Shown here: in pieces, positions 7,527 to 15,216 of the stretch
Numbering within the stretch: the stretch's first letter is position 1
How the letters are laid out: every line of letters begins with the position of its first letter
From: CASFRF01 sp031549345
GTDB lineage: Bacteria > Verrucomicrobiota > Lentisphaeria > Victivallales > Victivallaceae
Reading direction: 5' to 3'
Assembly: GCA_031549345.1 (NCBI GenBank)
Contig: JAVBPY010000001.1
Location: 1 to 37,161 of the forward strand
Length of the DNA stretch: 37,161 nt
Program-made: the position numbers and the translations under genes
Notes under the pieces: generated by a model
What the model was told of the DNA's origin: nothing
Databases searched by the model: none
Seen by the model: the letters and a program-made list of their open reading frames with translations, nothing else

Positions 7527-8630
7527 TTATAATACGGCATAACAAACAGTTTCATAGTCAGAAAAAGTATGGTGGCGCAGGTAAATTTTGTATTCCGGAA
7601 CCAGGGATTTTATGTAAAGCGGAATTTCCCAGAAATGGTTCAACTCATGATAAATGCAAATCGCCAGGGTTGGTTTCTGATGGCGGATTGTCTTCTCGGC
7701 CCCCTTCAGCGCTTTCAATTCATAGCCTTCAATGTCCATTTTGATGAAGGTAACTTTGGCGTCTTTAAGGATTCGGTCGAGTGTATCGATCCGCCCGGTA
7801 TTGCTGCCGGTGTTTACCGTGCTTGCAGTGATTTCATCGCTGTAGCTGACGGTTTCGGCACAGTCCCCCAAGCCGTACGAGTAGAGTTGGATCTTGTCGT
7901 TGCCTGTAATGTTTTGGGCTGTTTCCTGCAATTTTCGATAATTGTTGTCGGCGATTTCAAAGGCATAATAACGATCAAATTTTCCTCCGGTCCGGCGCAG
8001 GAAGTCCAGCAACGAGTCCCCGTCAAACGCACCGCCGTCAACCAGGCATTCGTGTTCGGAAAGTCGAACAATGTCCGCCGGGAAATATTGGTCGGGCGAA
8101 TGGATGTTTTTGATCGCGTATACGTCTTTCTGGCCGTGGAAAACCCGGTCGATAATAACGTCGAAGACCTTTCGGGAAGCGTCATCTCCCAAAATGTTGT
8201 ACAGTGCTTCCAGGTTGGATGTTACGGCATCCATATCCATTTGCGGAAGAATGGAGGCATTGATGATGTCGTATTTCCGGATTGCGGACACCTGCGGAAA
8301 ACCGTTGGAAGTCAGCCACTTCAGGATTCCTTCGAAACGATCGACGGAAATGAAGCATGCGCATTGTTCTTTGATTTTCAACAGTTCCTCCGGCGATATG
8401 CAGGGGATGCCTGCAAAGGATTTTCCCCATTTAGCCGGATCACTGTCGCAAACAAAATCGATTTTACGCGAAAGATGCTCATTCCATGTGGCAACGATCG
8501 TCGGGTAGATCATTCCGCAGCCATAAAAAACCACGTAGCGATACGGGGCAATCGCCCGCTCCAGTTCGTCGATGTAATTGACCGGATCGGCGGTCAAATC
8601 GGCGATATGTTGACGGCTGTCGTTGCTCAT
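7527..8630 (-). CDS. FkbM-family methyltransferase with N-terminal Rossmann-like domain
   Basis: A 367-residue protein in two parts. Residues about 30-115 carry the shared module (VVFYGCGM, then FAGIPCISPEEL). The rest is an FkbM-type SAM-dependent methyltransferase: the SAM loop VDGGAFDGDS, YAFEIADN, DTLDRIL, the FIKMDIEGYE motif that defines the family, and a C-terminal IYHELNHFWEIP block. FkbM enzymes usually O-methylate sugars or polyketides. It overlaps the upstream radical SAM gene by ATGA. It is a paralogue of the FkbM gene at 11381-12451, with matching C-terminal blocks but a different N-terminus. Confidence 0.87.
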   Translation of the reverse strand: MSNDSRQHIADLTADPVNYIDELERAIAPYRYVVFYGCGMIYPTIVATWNEHLSRKIDFVCDSDPAKWGKSFAGIPCISPEELLKIKEQCACFISVDRFEGILKWLTSNGFPQVSAIRKYDIINASILPQMDMDAVTSNLEALYNILGDDASRKVFDVIIDRVFHGQKDVYAIKNIHSPDQYFPADIVRLSEHECLVDGGAFDGDSLLDFLRRTGGKFDRYYAFEIADNNYRKLQETAQNITGNDKIQLYSYGLGDCAETVSYSDEITASTVNTGSNTGRIDTLDRILKDAKVTFIKMDIEGYELKALKGAEKTIRHQKPTLAICIYHELNHFWEIPLYIKSLVPEYKIYLRHHTFSDYETVCYAVL

Positions 8631-9697
8631 GGTTTGATGTAATCCTCGTCCGTGAAGACATCCTTATAGCTGACCGGAATCGGCTTGCCGTAGAATTTGG
8701 ACATGTATTTCCGGATGAACTCCCTGTGCTCCCCGGAAAGGCAGAGCGCGCAATGATCGTGAAACCATTTTATGCTCATGCCGCGCGCAATGATGTCTTT
8801 CAAGGGCTCTTCGAAAATATTGCCGATCGAAATATGGATGAAGGCACAGGGGAGAATATCGCCGTATTTGGTCAGATGAAGAATATTCATGACCGTGCCG
8901 CAGCCGCGATCCTGCCCGTATGTCGGAAAGGTATCCCGGTGGACAACAGGGTATTTGTTGCGCAATTCCATCAGGAAACGGTTGTCCTCCGGAGTAATGA
9001 GCACTTCCTCTTTGCCCTCCAGGCGCCCGATGGCGCGCGCGACGAAGATATCGAGGTTGAACTCATTGTCGTTGGCGAATTTCGCCAGGGCTTCGGTCTC
9101 TTTGGTCTGGCAGTTCTGGTGGCTGATCATCGTGTTGATGCCGGTCTGCATCCCGGCCTCCCGCGCGTAAAACAACGCCTGGACGGCCTTGTTGTAGGCC
9201 TGCTTCTGCTGCCTGGTTTCAAGGTATTTGCTTTCGTCGAAGCTGTCCAGACTGATTCGCATTTTATCGACGCCCAGCTGCTTCAGGTGGACTGCTTTTT
9301 CTTTGGTCAGCAACAGTCCGTTTGAGCTGATGGCAATGTGGAACTTTTCCGGATTCAGTGCCAGGATAATTTCATCGAGGTTGTCGAATGTCAGCGGTTC
9401 GCCGCCCGAAATATTGAATTGCGCCATGCCCAACTCGTCGCACTGCCGTGCAAAATCCTTCAAATCCTCGATGGTTAACGAGCGTTCTTTTTTAGAAAAA
9501 AGGGCATTGCTGCAGTGCGTACAATTCATATTGCACTTGTAATCGAAACAAAAGTCCACGATGGCCGTGCACTCGCCGCGCGCCGCCTTTTCGTCGTACT
9601 TCATGATTTTTTCATACACCAACGGTTTTTCCTGTTTCAATTTGGCCCGTCTGGCGTTTTCGATCGGTTTCCGGTTTTCTTTGTCGATGATATCCAT
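8627..9697 (-). CDS. Radical SAM/SPASM-type protein
   Basis: A 356-residue radical SAM protein with the cluster motif CNMNCTHC (C55, C59, C62), followed by the NISGGEPL motif that contacts the SAM methionine part, and the strands TGINTMIS and LDIFVAR. The C-terminal region has CGTVMNILHL...DILPCAFIHISIGNI and a CALCLSG block, typical of SPASM-like auxiliary cluster binding. Unlike the other two radical SAM genes it has no extra fused domain. A strong ribosome site (GGAGGG) precedes the ATG at 9697, formed by the end of the C-methyltransferase gene only 4 bp upstream. The substrate is unknown. Confidence 0.88.
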   Translation of the reverse strand: MDIIDKENRKPIENARRAKLKQEKPLVYEKIMKYDEKAARGECTAIVDFCFDYKCNMNCTHCSNALFSKKERSLTIEDLKDFARQCDELGMAQFNISGGEPLTFDNLDEIILALNPEKFHIAISSNGLLLTKEKAVHLKQLGVDKMRISLDSFDESKYLETRQQKQAYNKAVQALFYAREAGMQTGINTMISHQNCQTKETEALAKFANDNEFNLDIFVARAIGRLEGKEEVLITPEDNRFLMELRNKYPVVHRDTFPTYGQDRGCGTVMNILHLTKYGDILPCAFIHISIGNIFEEPLKDIIARGMSIKWFHDHCALCLSGEHREFIRKYMSKFYGKPIPVSYKDVFTDEDYIKP

Positions 9698-9701
9698 GGT
9701 T

Positions 9702-10853
9702 TTATCCCTCCATGTGTGTTAAATGTTCCAGTTCATTTTCCCGGAGGACATAAATCGGAAAATCGCGCCCGAAGCGCTGCCTTGCCAACTTTGCCACCTC
9801 GGTGGAGTATCCGCCCGCGATCACAATCAATAATTTCAATTCGCCGGGCTTGATGCTCTCCGGCGCGACGATCGGAATGTGTGTCGCCGGTGTCAGTTTA
9901 CCTTGCTTAAAAGGGGCGGAGTCGATCACGCAGCGGAGTTTTTTATGGAGGCCCGCCAAGGCAAGAACCGCGAATGCCTGGTGGCTTGCACCCCAGACCG
10001 CACTGTCTGCGACACCATATTGGTCCACAAGCGCGTTCAACTGCTTTGCCAGTTTTTCGCGGGCGCTTTCAAAGCCGGAAAAGTTCGCCGCGGGGCGTTT
10101 TCGGACTTCCATTGAAAGGATGTATCCATACCAGAGTGTTCTGGATGCGAGCACGTCGAAACCGTTGCGTTCCATGGTGGACGCGAGGGTTTTTTCTGTA
10201 AAATAGTATAAATGATCGGTGGTGAACTCCGCGAAAGTATTGTTGGCAAGTATCATATCGAAATTCGGAACTTCCACGAGGCCGGTTCCTCCCTCGCGCA
10301 GATTCCCGGCGATTCCCCGCAAATATTCATTGATGTTCGGCAGGTGCTCCAGGTAATTCAAAATGAAGAACCCGTCGAACGGGGCGGCGGGGTGCATCTC
10401 CTTGCCTGTCTCCCAGTAGAGTTTTTCGACCTTCAGCCCGTCGGCGCGGCAATGCTGCACGCTGTTTTCGCCGAACTCCACGCCATGCGCGTCAATGCCC
10501 GTTCCATCCAGAAGCCTCAGGTATTCGCCGCGTCCGCAGCCGCACTCCAGAACTCTACGCAGATTGTAACGGGTAAGCCAGTCGCGCAATTGGGCGCGGC
10601 GGAACTCCCCCATTTCCGGCGAAAACGCCGCCGCGCGGATGACTTCGCGGTAATAGGGGACGGGAGGACCATCCAGTTGAATCAGTCCGCATCCGGCACA
10701 TTGGCGCACGTTCAAGTCCACGCTCTTATCCGGCACGGAGGCGTCCGGCAAGTGCTGCGCCGCCGCGGGCATTCCCGCATAATGCAGCAGCCGTTGCGGG
10801 AAAAAGGAGCTTCCGCAAGCACGGCAATGCGCAATGGGAATTTGCAGCGTCAA
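9702..10853 (-). CDS. Sugar C-methyltransferase-like SAM-dependent methyltransferase (TylC3-type layout)
   Basis: The protein has the three-part layout of NDP-sugar C-methyltransferases. An N-terminal zinc-binding part has C10-x2-C13 and C52-x2-C55 and ends in CGLIQL. A class I methyltransferase domain has the SAM loop ECGCGRG (103-109) and YLEHLP. A C-terminal Rossmann-like domain begins SAVWGAS and ends IYVLRENEL. In characterised members the enzyme adds a methyl group to carbon 3 of an NDP-4-keto sugar, giving a branched sugar. I choose the TTG at 10853, which overlaps the stop of the phosphatase gene as TTGA; earlier in-frame codons are shadow sequence of that gene. About 383 residues. 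It carries one of three copies of the shared module. Confidence 0.83.
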   Translation of the reverse strand: MTLQIPIAHCRACGSSFFPQRLLHYAGMPAAAQHLPDASVPDKSVDLNVRQCAGCGLIQLDGPPVPYYREVIRAAAFSPEMGEFRRAQLRDWLTRYNLRRVLECGCGRGEYLRLLDGTGIDAHGVEFGENSVQHCRADGLKVEKLYWETGKEMHPAAPFDGFFILNYLEHLPNINEYLRGIAGNLREGGTGLVEVPNFDMILANNTFAEFTTDHLYYFTEKTLASTMERNGFDVLASRTLWYGYILSMEVRKRPAANFSGFESAREKLAKQLNALVDQYGVADSAVWGASHQAFAVLALAGLHKKLRCVIDSAPFKQGKLTPATHIPIVAPESIKPGELKLLIVIAGGYSTEVAKLARQRFGRDFPIYVLRENELEHLTHMEG

Positions 10854-11317
10854 GATTTCCGCATCTCCGTAATTTTCTCCAGGAGCTCCCAGACGCAGCC
10901 TTCGCCGCCGCGGGATTCCAGTTGCAGGTTTGCCAATTCTTTCACTTCCGGAATCGCGTTCGAGGGACAGGCCGAAAGTTTGACCAGACGCATCACCGGA
11001 ATGTCGTATTTTGCGTCGCCGACGTAGCATGTTTCTTCGGTGGTAAGCCCGCTTTTTTCCAGAATCTCGTGCAGCGCGACCGGCTTGTTTTTGCAGCCGT
11101 TGTAAAAGTAATCCGGTTTGAAGCGCTCCCGGAAAAACAATGTGATCGGCGTCGCTTCCCCGGTGATGAGGCCGACTTTGTACCCTTGGCGCTTCATCTC
11201 GAACACCGCGTCGATGTCCTTGAAGTCAATGGTCTTGTATTCGTTTCCATGCGAATCGACCGTGACGCGCCCGTTGGTCAGGACGCCGTCGATATCCAAC
11301 AATACCAATTTAATCAT
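10850..11317 (-). CDS. KdsC-like HAD phosphatase
   Basis: A 155-residue member of the C0-type (capless) haloacid dehalogenase group that includes KDO-8-phosphate phosphatase (KdsC) and the phosphatase part of some sialic-acid enzymes. Motif I is LLDIDGVLTNG (nucleophile D8, D10), motif II is GLITGEA, a lysine lies in the GCKNKPVAL stretch, and motif IV is YVGDAKYDIPVM. The glycine-rich C-terminal tail (SRGGEGCVWELL) also matches KdsC-type enzymes, where it closes over the active site. In an operon with a NeuB-like synthase it plausibly dephosphorylates an ulosonic-acid phosphate. Its start is 63 bp after the preceding FkbM gene, the only real gap in the operon. Confidence 0.88.
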   Translation of the reverse strand: MIKLVLLDIDGVLTNGRVTVDSHGNEYKTIDFKDIDAVFEMKRQGYKVGLITGEATPITLFFRERFKPDYFYNGCKNKPVALHEILEKSGLTTEETCYVGDAKYDIPVMRLVKLSACPSNAIPEVKELANLQLESRGGEGCVWELLEKITEMRKS

Positions 11318-11380
11318 TCTGCTCTCTTTTTATTATTCATTCGATCTTCCGCATCATTTTTCTGCAGATCTCCGGCCTTA

Positions 11381-12451
11381 TCAGTCCCACCACCAGTTTT
11401 TCGATGGCATAACTTCATTGGGCCAGGCGAAAAGGACTATTTCCTTTGCCGGAGCATGATTCAGACCGACTACACGGTAGGTATAATTTTCCAGCTGTTC
11501 GCCGAGCAGTTTTCTGATGCCGTAAAATTCGTCGATCGAATGATAAATGGCCAGAGATAAAACAGGGCGGTCGCGCTTCAGTGTTTCCAGCATCCCCAGT
11601 GTCATCTCGTAAGCCATTCCTTCCAAATCCGCTTTGATAAAGCCTATTTTTTCAGTCCGGGTCTTTGTAAAAGCATCGAGTGTGGTTACATCGCATTCAT
11701 TTTGGCCGGACGCAGCCAAGGAGGTCCCGGCGTATCCCGAGTCAAAAAATGCCATCTTTCCGCATTTATCGGCCAGCGCGGCCCGCACGAATTCAACCTT
11801 GGAGGAGGGCAAGCCATTTTCCGCCATCGTGCGTTTTAAACACGTCCCGTTGCGTTCGGATATATCGAAGGAAAAAATCTTGGATGGGCTGTATCCGGCA
11901 AGAACCAGGGCTGAATCTCCGATATAGGCCCCTGCATCGATAAAAATCTTTCCCTTAATGTAGTTCAATACTTCCGGTGGAGCATTTTTCAAACCATGAT
12001 GATAAACGAAAACTTCCTCATAATAGTCATAACCGGGGGGGAGTTTATATTGGCGTTGCGCGCGTAGCAAATCGTCGGAATGCTGTTTCGATAGGGGAGG
12101 GATGTTGTTTTCACCGATAAAAACATACAGTTTCCCCGGTTTTATCAACTGGCGGTATTGAAAGAAGGGAGAGGTTTCGATCGTTTTTTGTGAACGTTCA
12201 TCAAAACTCCCATGAAAGTTCAGGCATTCGGCTTCAGACGGATAAAGTTCGGCGGCAATGTTCTGCTTATCGCTGAGAACGGACAACATTTTATGACAGG
12301 CCACCGAAAACGCGATCAATTTGAGCCATATATTCTTATCGTTTCCCGGAATCATGACCAGATTTCCATTGCGCGACTGCTGATAAAACCACCTCAAAAG
12401 ATAGCGGCGATACCCCATTTTTTCGCAAAATCTCTTCCAGAATATCATCAT
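11381..12451 (-). CDS. FkbM-family methyltransferase
   Basis: A SAM-dependent methyltransferase of about 356 residues. The N-terminal half is not recognised; it contains a hydrophobic stretch and the conserved-looking YYEEVFVYHHGL. The catalytic part begins with FIDAGAYIGDSA (SAM loop), then FSFDISERN, TTLDAFT, and FIKADLEGMAYE in place of the usual family motif K-D-x-E-G. The C-terminus has IYHSIDEFYGI, parallel to the second FkbM protein of the operon. Three starts are possible: a GTG at 12454 overlapping the TPP-enzyme stop, and ATGs at 12451 and 12448. AGGAAG is best spaced for the ATGs, so 12451 is used. Confidence 0.85.
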   Translation of the reverse strand: MMIFWKRFCEKMGYRRYLLRWFYQQSRNGNLVMIPGNDKNIWLKLIAFSVACHKMLSVLSDKQNIAAELYPSEAECLNFHGSFDERSQKTIETSPFFQYRQLIKPGKLYVFIGENNIPPLSKQHSDDLLRAQRQYKLPPGYDYYEEVFVYHHGLKNAPPEVLNYIKGKIFIDAGAYIGDSALVLAGYSPSKIFSFDISERNGTCLKRTMAENGLPSSKVEFVRAALADKCGKMAFFDSGYAGTSLAASGQNECDVTTLDAFTKTRTEKIGFIKADLEGMAYEMTLGMLETLKRDRPVLSLAIYHSIDEFYGIRKLLGEQLENYTYRVVGLNHAPAKEIVLFAWPNEVMPSKNWWWD

Positions 12452-14250
12452 CACGCTTCCTGTTCTCTACTTTCGGCCGCGGGCAACATATTCTCCTGCA
12501 CCTCCTCCGGGGACAAATAGGGCCACATGTCTTCCAGGGGCTTGGAAACCATGCCGCCATTGGGGAGTTTCATTGCCTGTACCTTGGGCATAGTCAAATG
12601 CGAGGGAGTTACGACAACACGGCAGATCACCGGGTCGTCGCCTTCCAGAACGCGGGCGATGGCGTCCGGGAGCTCGCGGTTGGTGGCAACGCATTCGCTG
12701 CGGATGCCGTAGGCCGCCGCCTGGCGCGTTACGTCGGGGAGGGTCAGGCCGCTGCCCGGCTCCGAACCGACGAAAAATCCGTCGAACATATTCCGCTGCG
12801 TCGTCATGATGCTGCCATAGCCGCTGTTATCCCAGATGAACATCTTGATGGGCAACTTCAAGCGGGCGACGGTTTCGAGCTCCTGGATGTTCATTTGGAA
12901 CGCTCCGTCGCCGTTAATGAGCACCGTACGGCGCCGGGCGTTCGCCAGGCATGCGCCGATGGAGTAGGGCAGGCCGAAGCCCATGGAACCGAGGCCGGCC
13001 GCGTTGCGGATTTTCTGCCCTTTCTTTACCTGCATGGCTTGATAGGTTACTTCGCCTGCCGCGCCGGAACTTTCCGGAACGATAACATCGTCCGGGGAAA
13101 GCTGCTTGAAAAGCTCGTTGGTGAAAACATACAGATCGACCTTGTCGTCCGGTTTGTTGTAATATTCGGGGAGAACCACCGGGTAGCGCTCCTTCATTTT
13201 CCGGCAATACGCCAGCCAGGAGGCGTGCTCCGGAAGTTCCGCCCCTTCAAGGCGGCGGAGAAAATCCCCCGCGTCGGCGGTAATGCCGAGATCGATGCCC
13301 TTGACCTTGCGGATTTCGCACGGATCGATATCGACCATGATTTTCCGTGCGTTCCGGGCGAAATCGGCGCTGTTGAAGGCTGTTACGCTCGGCTCCAGCC
13401 GGCTCCCGACGATCAGGAGTAGATCGCAGTTCTGGACGATGAAGTTCGCGTAACGGCTCCCCATGATACCGGGAGGACCGAAATTCAGCGGATGTTCAAA
13501 GTCGAGCAAGTCGATGATTTTCCAGGTCAGCAGAACCGGAATTTGGTGTTTTTCGGCAAAAGCGGTGAGAATCTCGCCCGCATTGGCCATCTTTACGCCG
13601 TTTCCGGCGAGAATAAGGGGGCGTTTCGCTTGTTTCAGGGCCTCAAGTACCGCGGGGATTTCGGGAATATCCCTCTCCTGCGGCGCAACGGGGGGAGTGA
13701 AGGAACGTAGAGCGGTTTCATCGATCATAGAGCCTTGCACGTCCAGCGGAATATCCAGCCAAACCGGCCCCATGCGTCCTGTGGTCGCTTCGTGCCAGGC
13801 TTTCTCCAAATGAAAGCGGATATCTTCGGGTTCCAGCACGGTTACGGCATATTTGGTGATGCACGAAACCATCGAAACAATGTCCACTTCCTGCGAACCG
13901 ACCTGGCGGCAGCCCGTCCCTGTTTTCAAATCCGGGCGCTTCGCCTGGCCGGAAACGAAAAAAGCGGGCGTGGAGTCAATCCACGCCGCCGCCACCGCCG
14001 TAACGGTGTTGGTGCTTCCGGGGCCGGAAGTTACCATGCCCGCGCCGGGGGTGTTCGTATGCTGGCCCCACGCTTCCACCGCAATGGCGAGCGCCTGCTC
14101 GTGCATAAAGCAGGTGTAGCAAAGTTCTTTGCTGCGCCCCAGCGAGTCGTTGAGGTGCATGGCGCCGCCTCCGGGGAGCATAAATACCTCCCGGATACCC
14201 TTTTGTGCCAGAAAATGGATTACGTAGTCGGAGAGTTTTATCATCGTCAT
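12451..14250 (-). CDS. Thiamine-pyrophosphate enzyme, acetolactate-synthase-like
   Basis: A 599-residue protein with the three-domain layout of acetohydroxyacid synthase/pyruvate oxidase-type enzymes. The PYR domain has the catalytic glutamate in FMHEQALA (E51) and GPGSTNT. A central domain covers about 190-350. The PP domain has the TPP-magnesium motif GDGAFQMN (447-454) ending at N475 in WDNSGYG. Such enzymes make two-carbon carbanions from 2-keto acids and join them to an acceptor. Position 2 of a sugar operon makes amino-acid synthesis unlikely. YerE in yersiniose synthesis is a known TPP enzyme that branches a keto sugar, and a similar role is possible (inference). It overlaps the NeuB-like gene by ATGA. 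Confidence 0.86.
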   Translation of the reverse strand: MTMIKLSDYVIHFLAQKGIREVFMLPGGGAMHLNDSLGRSKELCYTCFMHEQALAIAVEAWGQHTNTPGAGMVTSGPGSTNTVTAVAAAWIDSTPAFFVSGQAKRPDLKTGTGCRQVGSQEVDIVSMVSCITKYAVTVLEPEDIRFHLEKAWHEATTGRMGPVWLDIPLDVQGSMIDETALRSFTPPVAPQERDIPEIPAVLEALKQAKRPLILAGNGVKMANAGEILTAFAEKHQIPVLLTWKIIDLLDFEHPLNFGPPGIMGSRYANFIVQNCDLLLIVGSRLEPSVTAFNSADFARNARKIMVDIDPCEIRKVKGIDLGITADAGDFLRRLEGAELPEHASWLAYCRKMKERYPVVLPEYYNKPDDKVDLYVFTNELFKQLSPDDVIVPESSGAAGEVTYQAMQVKKGQKIRNAAGLGSMGFGLPYSIGACLANARRRTVLINGDGAFQMNIQELETVARLKLPIKMFIWDNSGYGSIMTTQRNMFDGFFVGSEPGSGLTLPDVTRQAAAYGIRSECVATNRELPDAIARVLEGDDPVICRVVVTPSHLTMPKVQAMKLPNGGMVSKPLEDMWPYLSPEEVQENMLPAAESREQEA

Positions 14251-15077
14251 CCCCGCATTTTCTTGCGGACGGCCATTTCACGTTCGGTGAGCTCCCGGAG
14301 GCCGTTGCCCAATGCGGATTCCATTGCGCGGATTTCTTTGACGAAGTTGATGAGTTCCGCCGGTTCCACCGAGGAGGACTGGTCCGAACCGTACATTTTG
14401 CGGTCGAGCGTGATGTGGCGCTCCACCGACACCGCGCCGAGGGCGACCGCGCCGAGCGTCGCAATGTTTCCGATTTCGTGACTGGAATACCCCACTTTGA
14501 CGCCATAGCGGCGCGCAAGTTCCGGGATCATCCGCAGGTTGGCTTCTTCCGGGAGCATGGGGTAGGTGGAAACGCAATGCAGCAGTTCAAAGGGGCAGTT
14601 GTGTTTGCGGAACAACGCGACCGCCGCGTCGATTTCTTCCCATGTGCTCATGCCGGTGGCGATGAAGGTGTAGCGGCCTTCCTCGGCCGCCGCCTCCAAG
14701 ATGGGCATATTGGTGAGAACGGGGGAGGCGATTTTATTGTATTTGAGGTTGTAGCGGCGGAGGAATTTCTGTGAATCCGGGTCCCAGCAGGAGGCGAACC
14801 ACTGGATGCCCTGTTCGCGGCAATAGCGGTCGATCTCATCGTACCCGTCCTGGCCGAACTCGAGGCCCTCCTTCTGGTCGCGCTGCGTTTTTCCCCAGGG
14901 ACTGTCGCGGAGACCGTCCAGGAATTCCTTCGTATATACTTTATCGATGGTTCTTTTTTGGAATTTCACGGCGTCGCATCCGGCGAGGACCGCCGCGTCG
15001 ATCAGGCGCTTGGCAACATCCAGGTCGCCGTTGTGATTGATGCCGATTTCCGCCGAAATGAAAACTTTTTCGCTCAT
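14247..15077 (-). CDS. NeuB-family sialic-acid-synthase-like protein without SAF domain
   Basis: A TIM-barrel enzyme that in this family condenses phosphoenolpyruvate with a sugar to a nonulosonic (sialic-like) acid. Visible are ISAEIGINHNG at the start, DAVKFQK, FASCWD, IATGMSTWEEID, LLHCVSTYP, GYSSHEIG and VERHITLDRKM with the downstream GSDQSSSVEP, all typical NeuB landmarks. The protein ends at 276 residues, right after the barrel. Usual NeuB enzymes are about 340-350 and carry a C-terminal SAF (antifreeze-like) domain that supplies an arginine to the partner subunit's active site; it is missing. AGGAG lies 9 bases before the ATG. First gene of the 12-gene operon. Confidence 0.88.
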   Translation of the reverse strand: MSEKVFISAEIGINHNGDLDVAKRLIDAAVLAGCDAVKFQKRTIDKVYTKEFLDGLRDSPWGKTQRDQKEGLEFGQDGYDEIDRYCREQGIQWFASCWDPDSQKFLRRYNLKYNKIASPVLTNMPILEAAAEEGRYTFIATGMSTWEEIDAAVALFRKHNCPFELLHCVSTYPMLPEEANLRMIPELARRYGVKVGYSSHEIGNIATLGAVALGAVSVERHITLDRKMYGSDQSSSVEPAELINFVKEIRAMESALGNGLRELTEREMAVRKKMRG

Positions 15078-15097
15078 TGTTCCGTTCTCCTGATTGT

Positions 15098-15147
15098 GGG
15101 TGCCCCCCGGATCCTCCGGCGGCCTGTTGTCATGCTCCGAGGCACCC
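15098..15147 (-). promoter_or_regulatory. 5' leader hairpin of the glycan operon
   Basis: Minus strand: GGGTGCC (15147-15141) pairs exactly with GGCACCC (15104-15098), enclosing a second hairpin CCGGA/TCCGG. The stem starts at or just after the predicted transcription start (about 15146) and ends 20 bp before the neuB-like ATG, so it takes up most of the untranslated leader. There is no T-tract, so it is not a simple terminator. It may stabilise the mRNA 5' end or be regulatory. I could not match it to a known riboswitch. Confidence 0.55.
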
Positions 15148-15152
15148 TCTCA

Positions 15153-15181
15153 ATTATAGCGATATAAGAGGACTTTGTCAA
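15153..15181 (-). promoter_or_regulatory. Consensus sigma70 promoter of the 12-gene glycan operon
   Basis: Minus strand TTGACA (15181-15176), an exact 17-bp spacer and TATAAT (15158-15153): a full consensus promoter, with the expected start near 15146. All genes from 15077 down to 2947 are tightly packed on this strand, with no other obvious promoter. Confidence 0.88.
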
Positions 15182-15216
15182 GTTTTTCGCGCAAAACTTT
15201 TCACGTTTCCAACCGA

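Noticed and set aside
12451..14250. The TPP enzyme as the cell's acetolactate synthase (IlvB/IlvI)
   Set aside because: The fold fits, but there is no small subunit gene, no branched-chain amino-acid neighbour, and it is translationally coupled to a NeuB-like gene in a sugar operon.
15098..15147. Leader hairpin as an S-adenosylhomocysteine/SAM riboswitch, tempting because of the methyltransferases
   Set aside because: A few short matches only; the conserved core of these riboswitch classes could not be traced, so it is listed as an unassigned hairpin.
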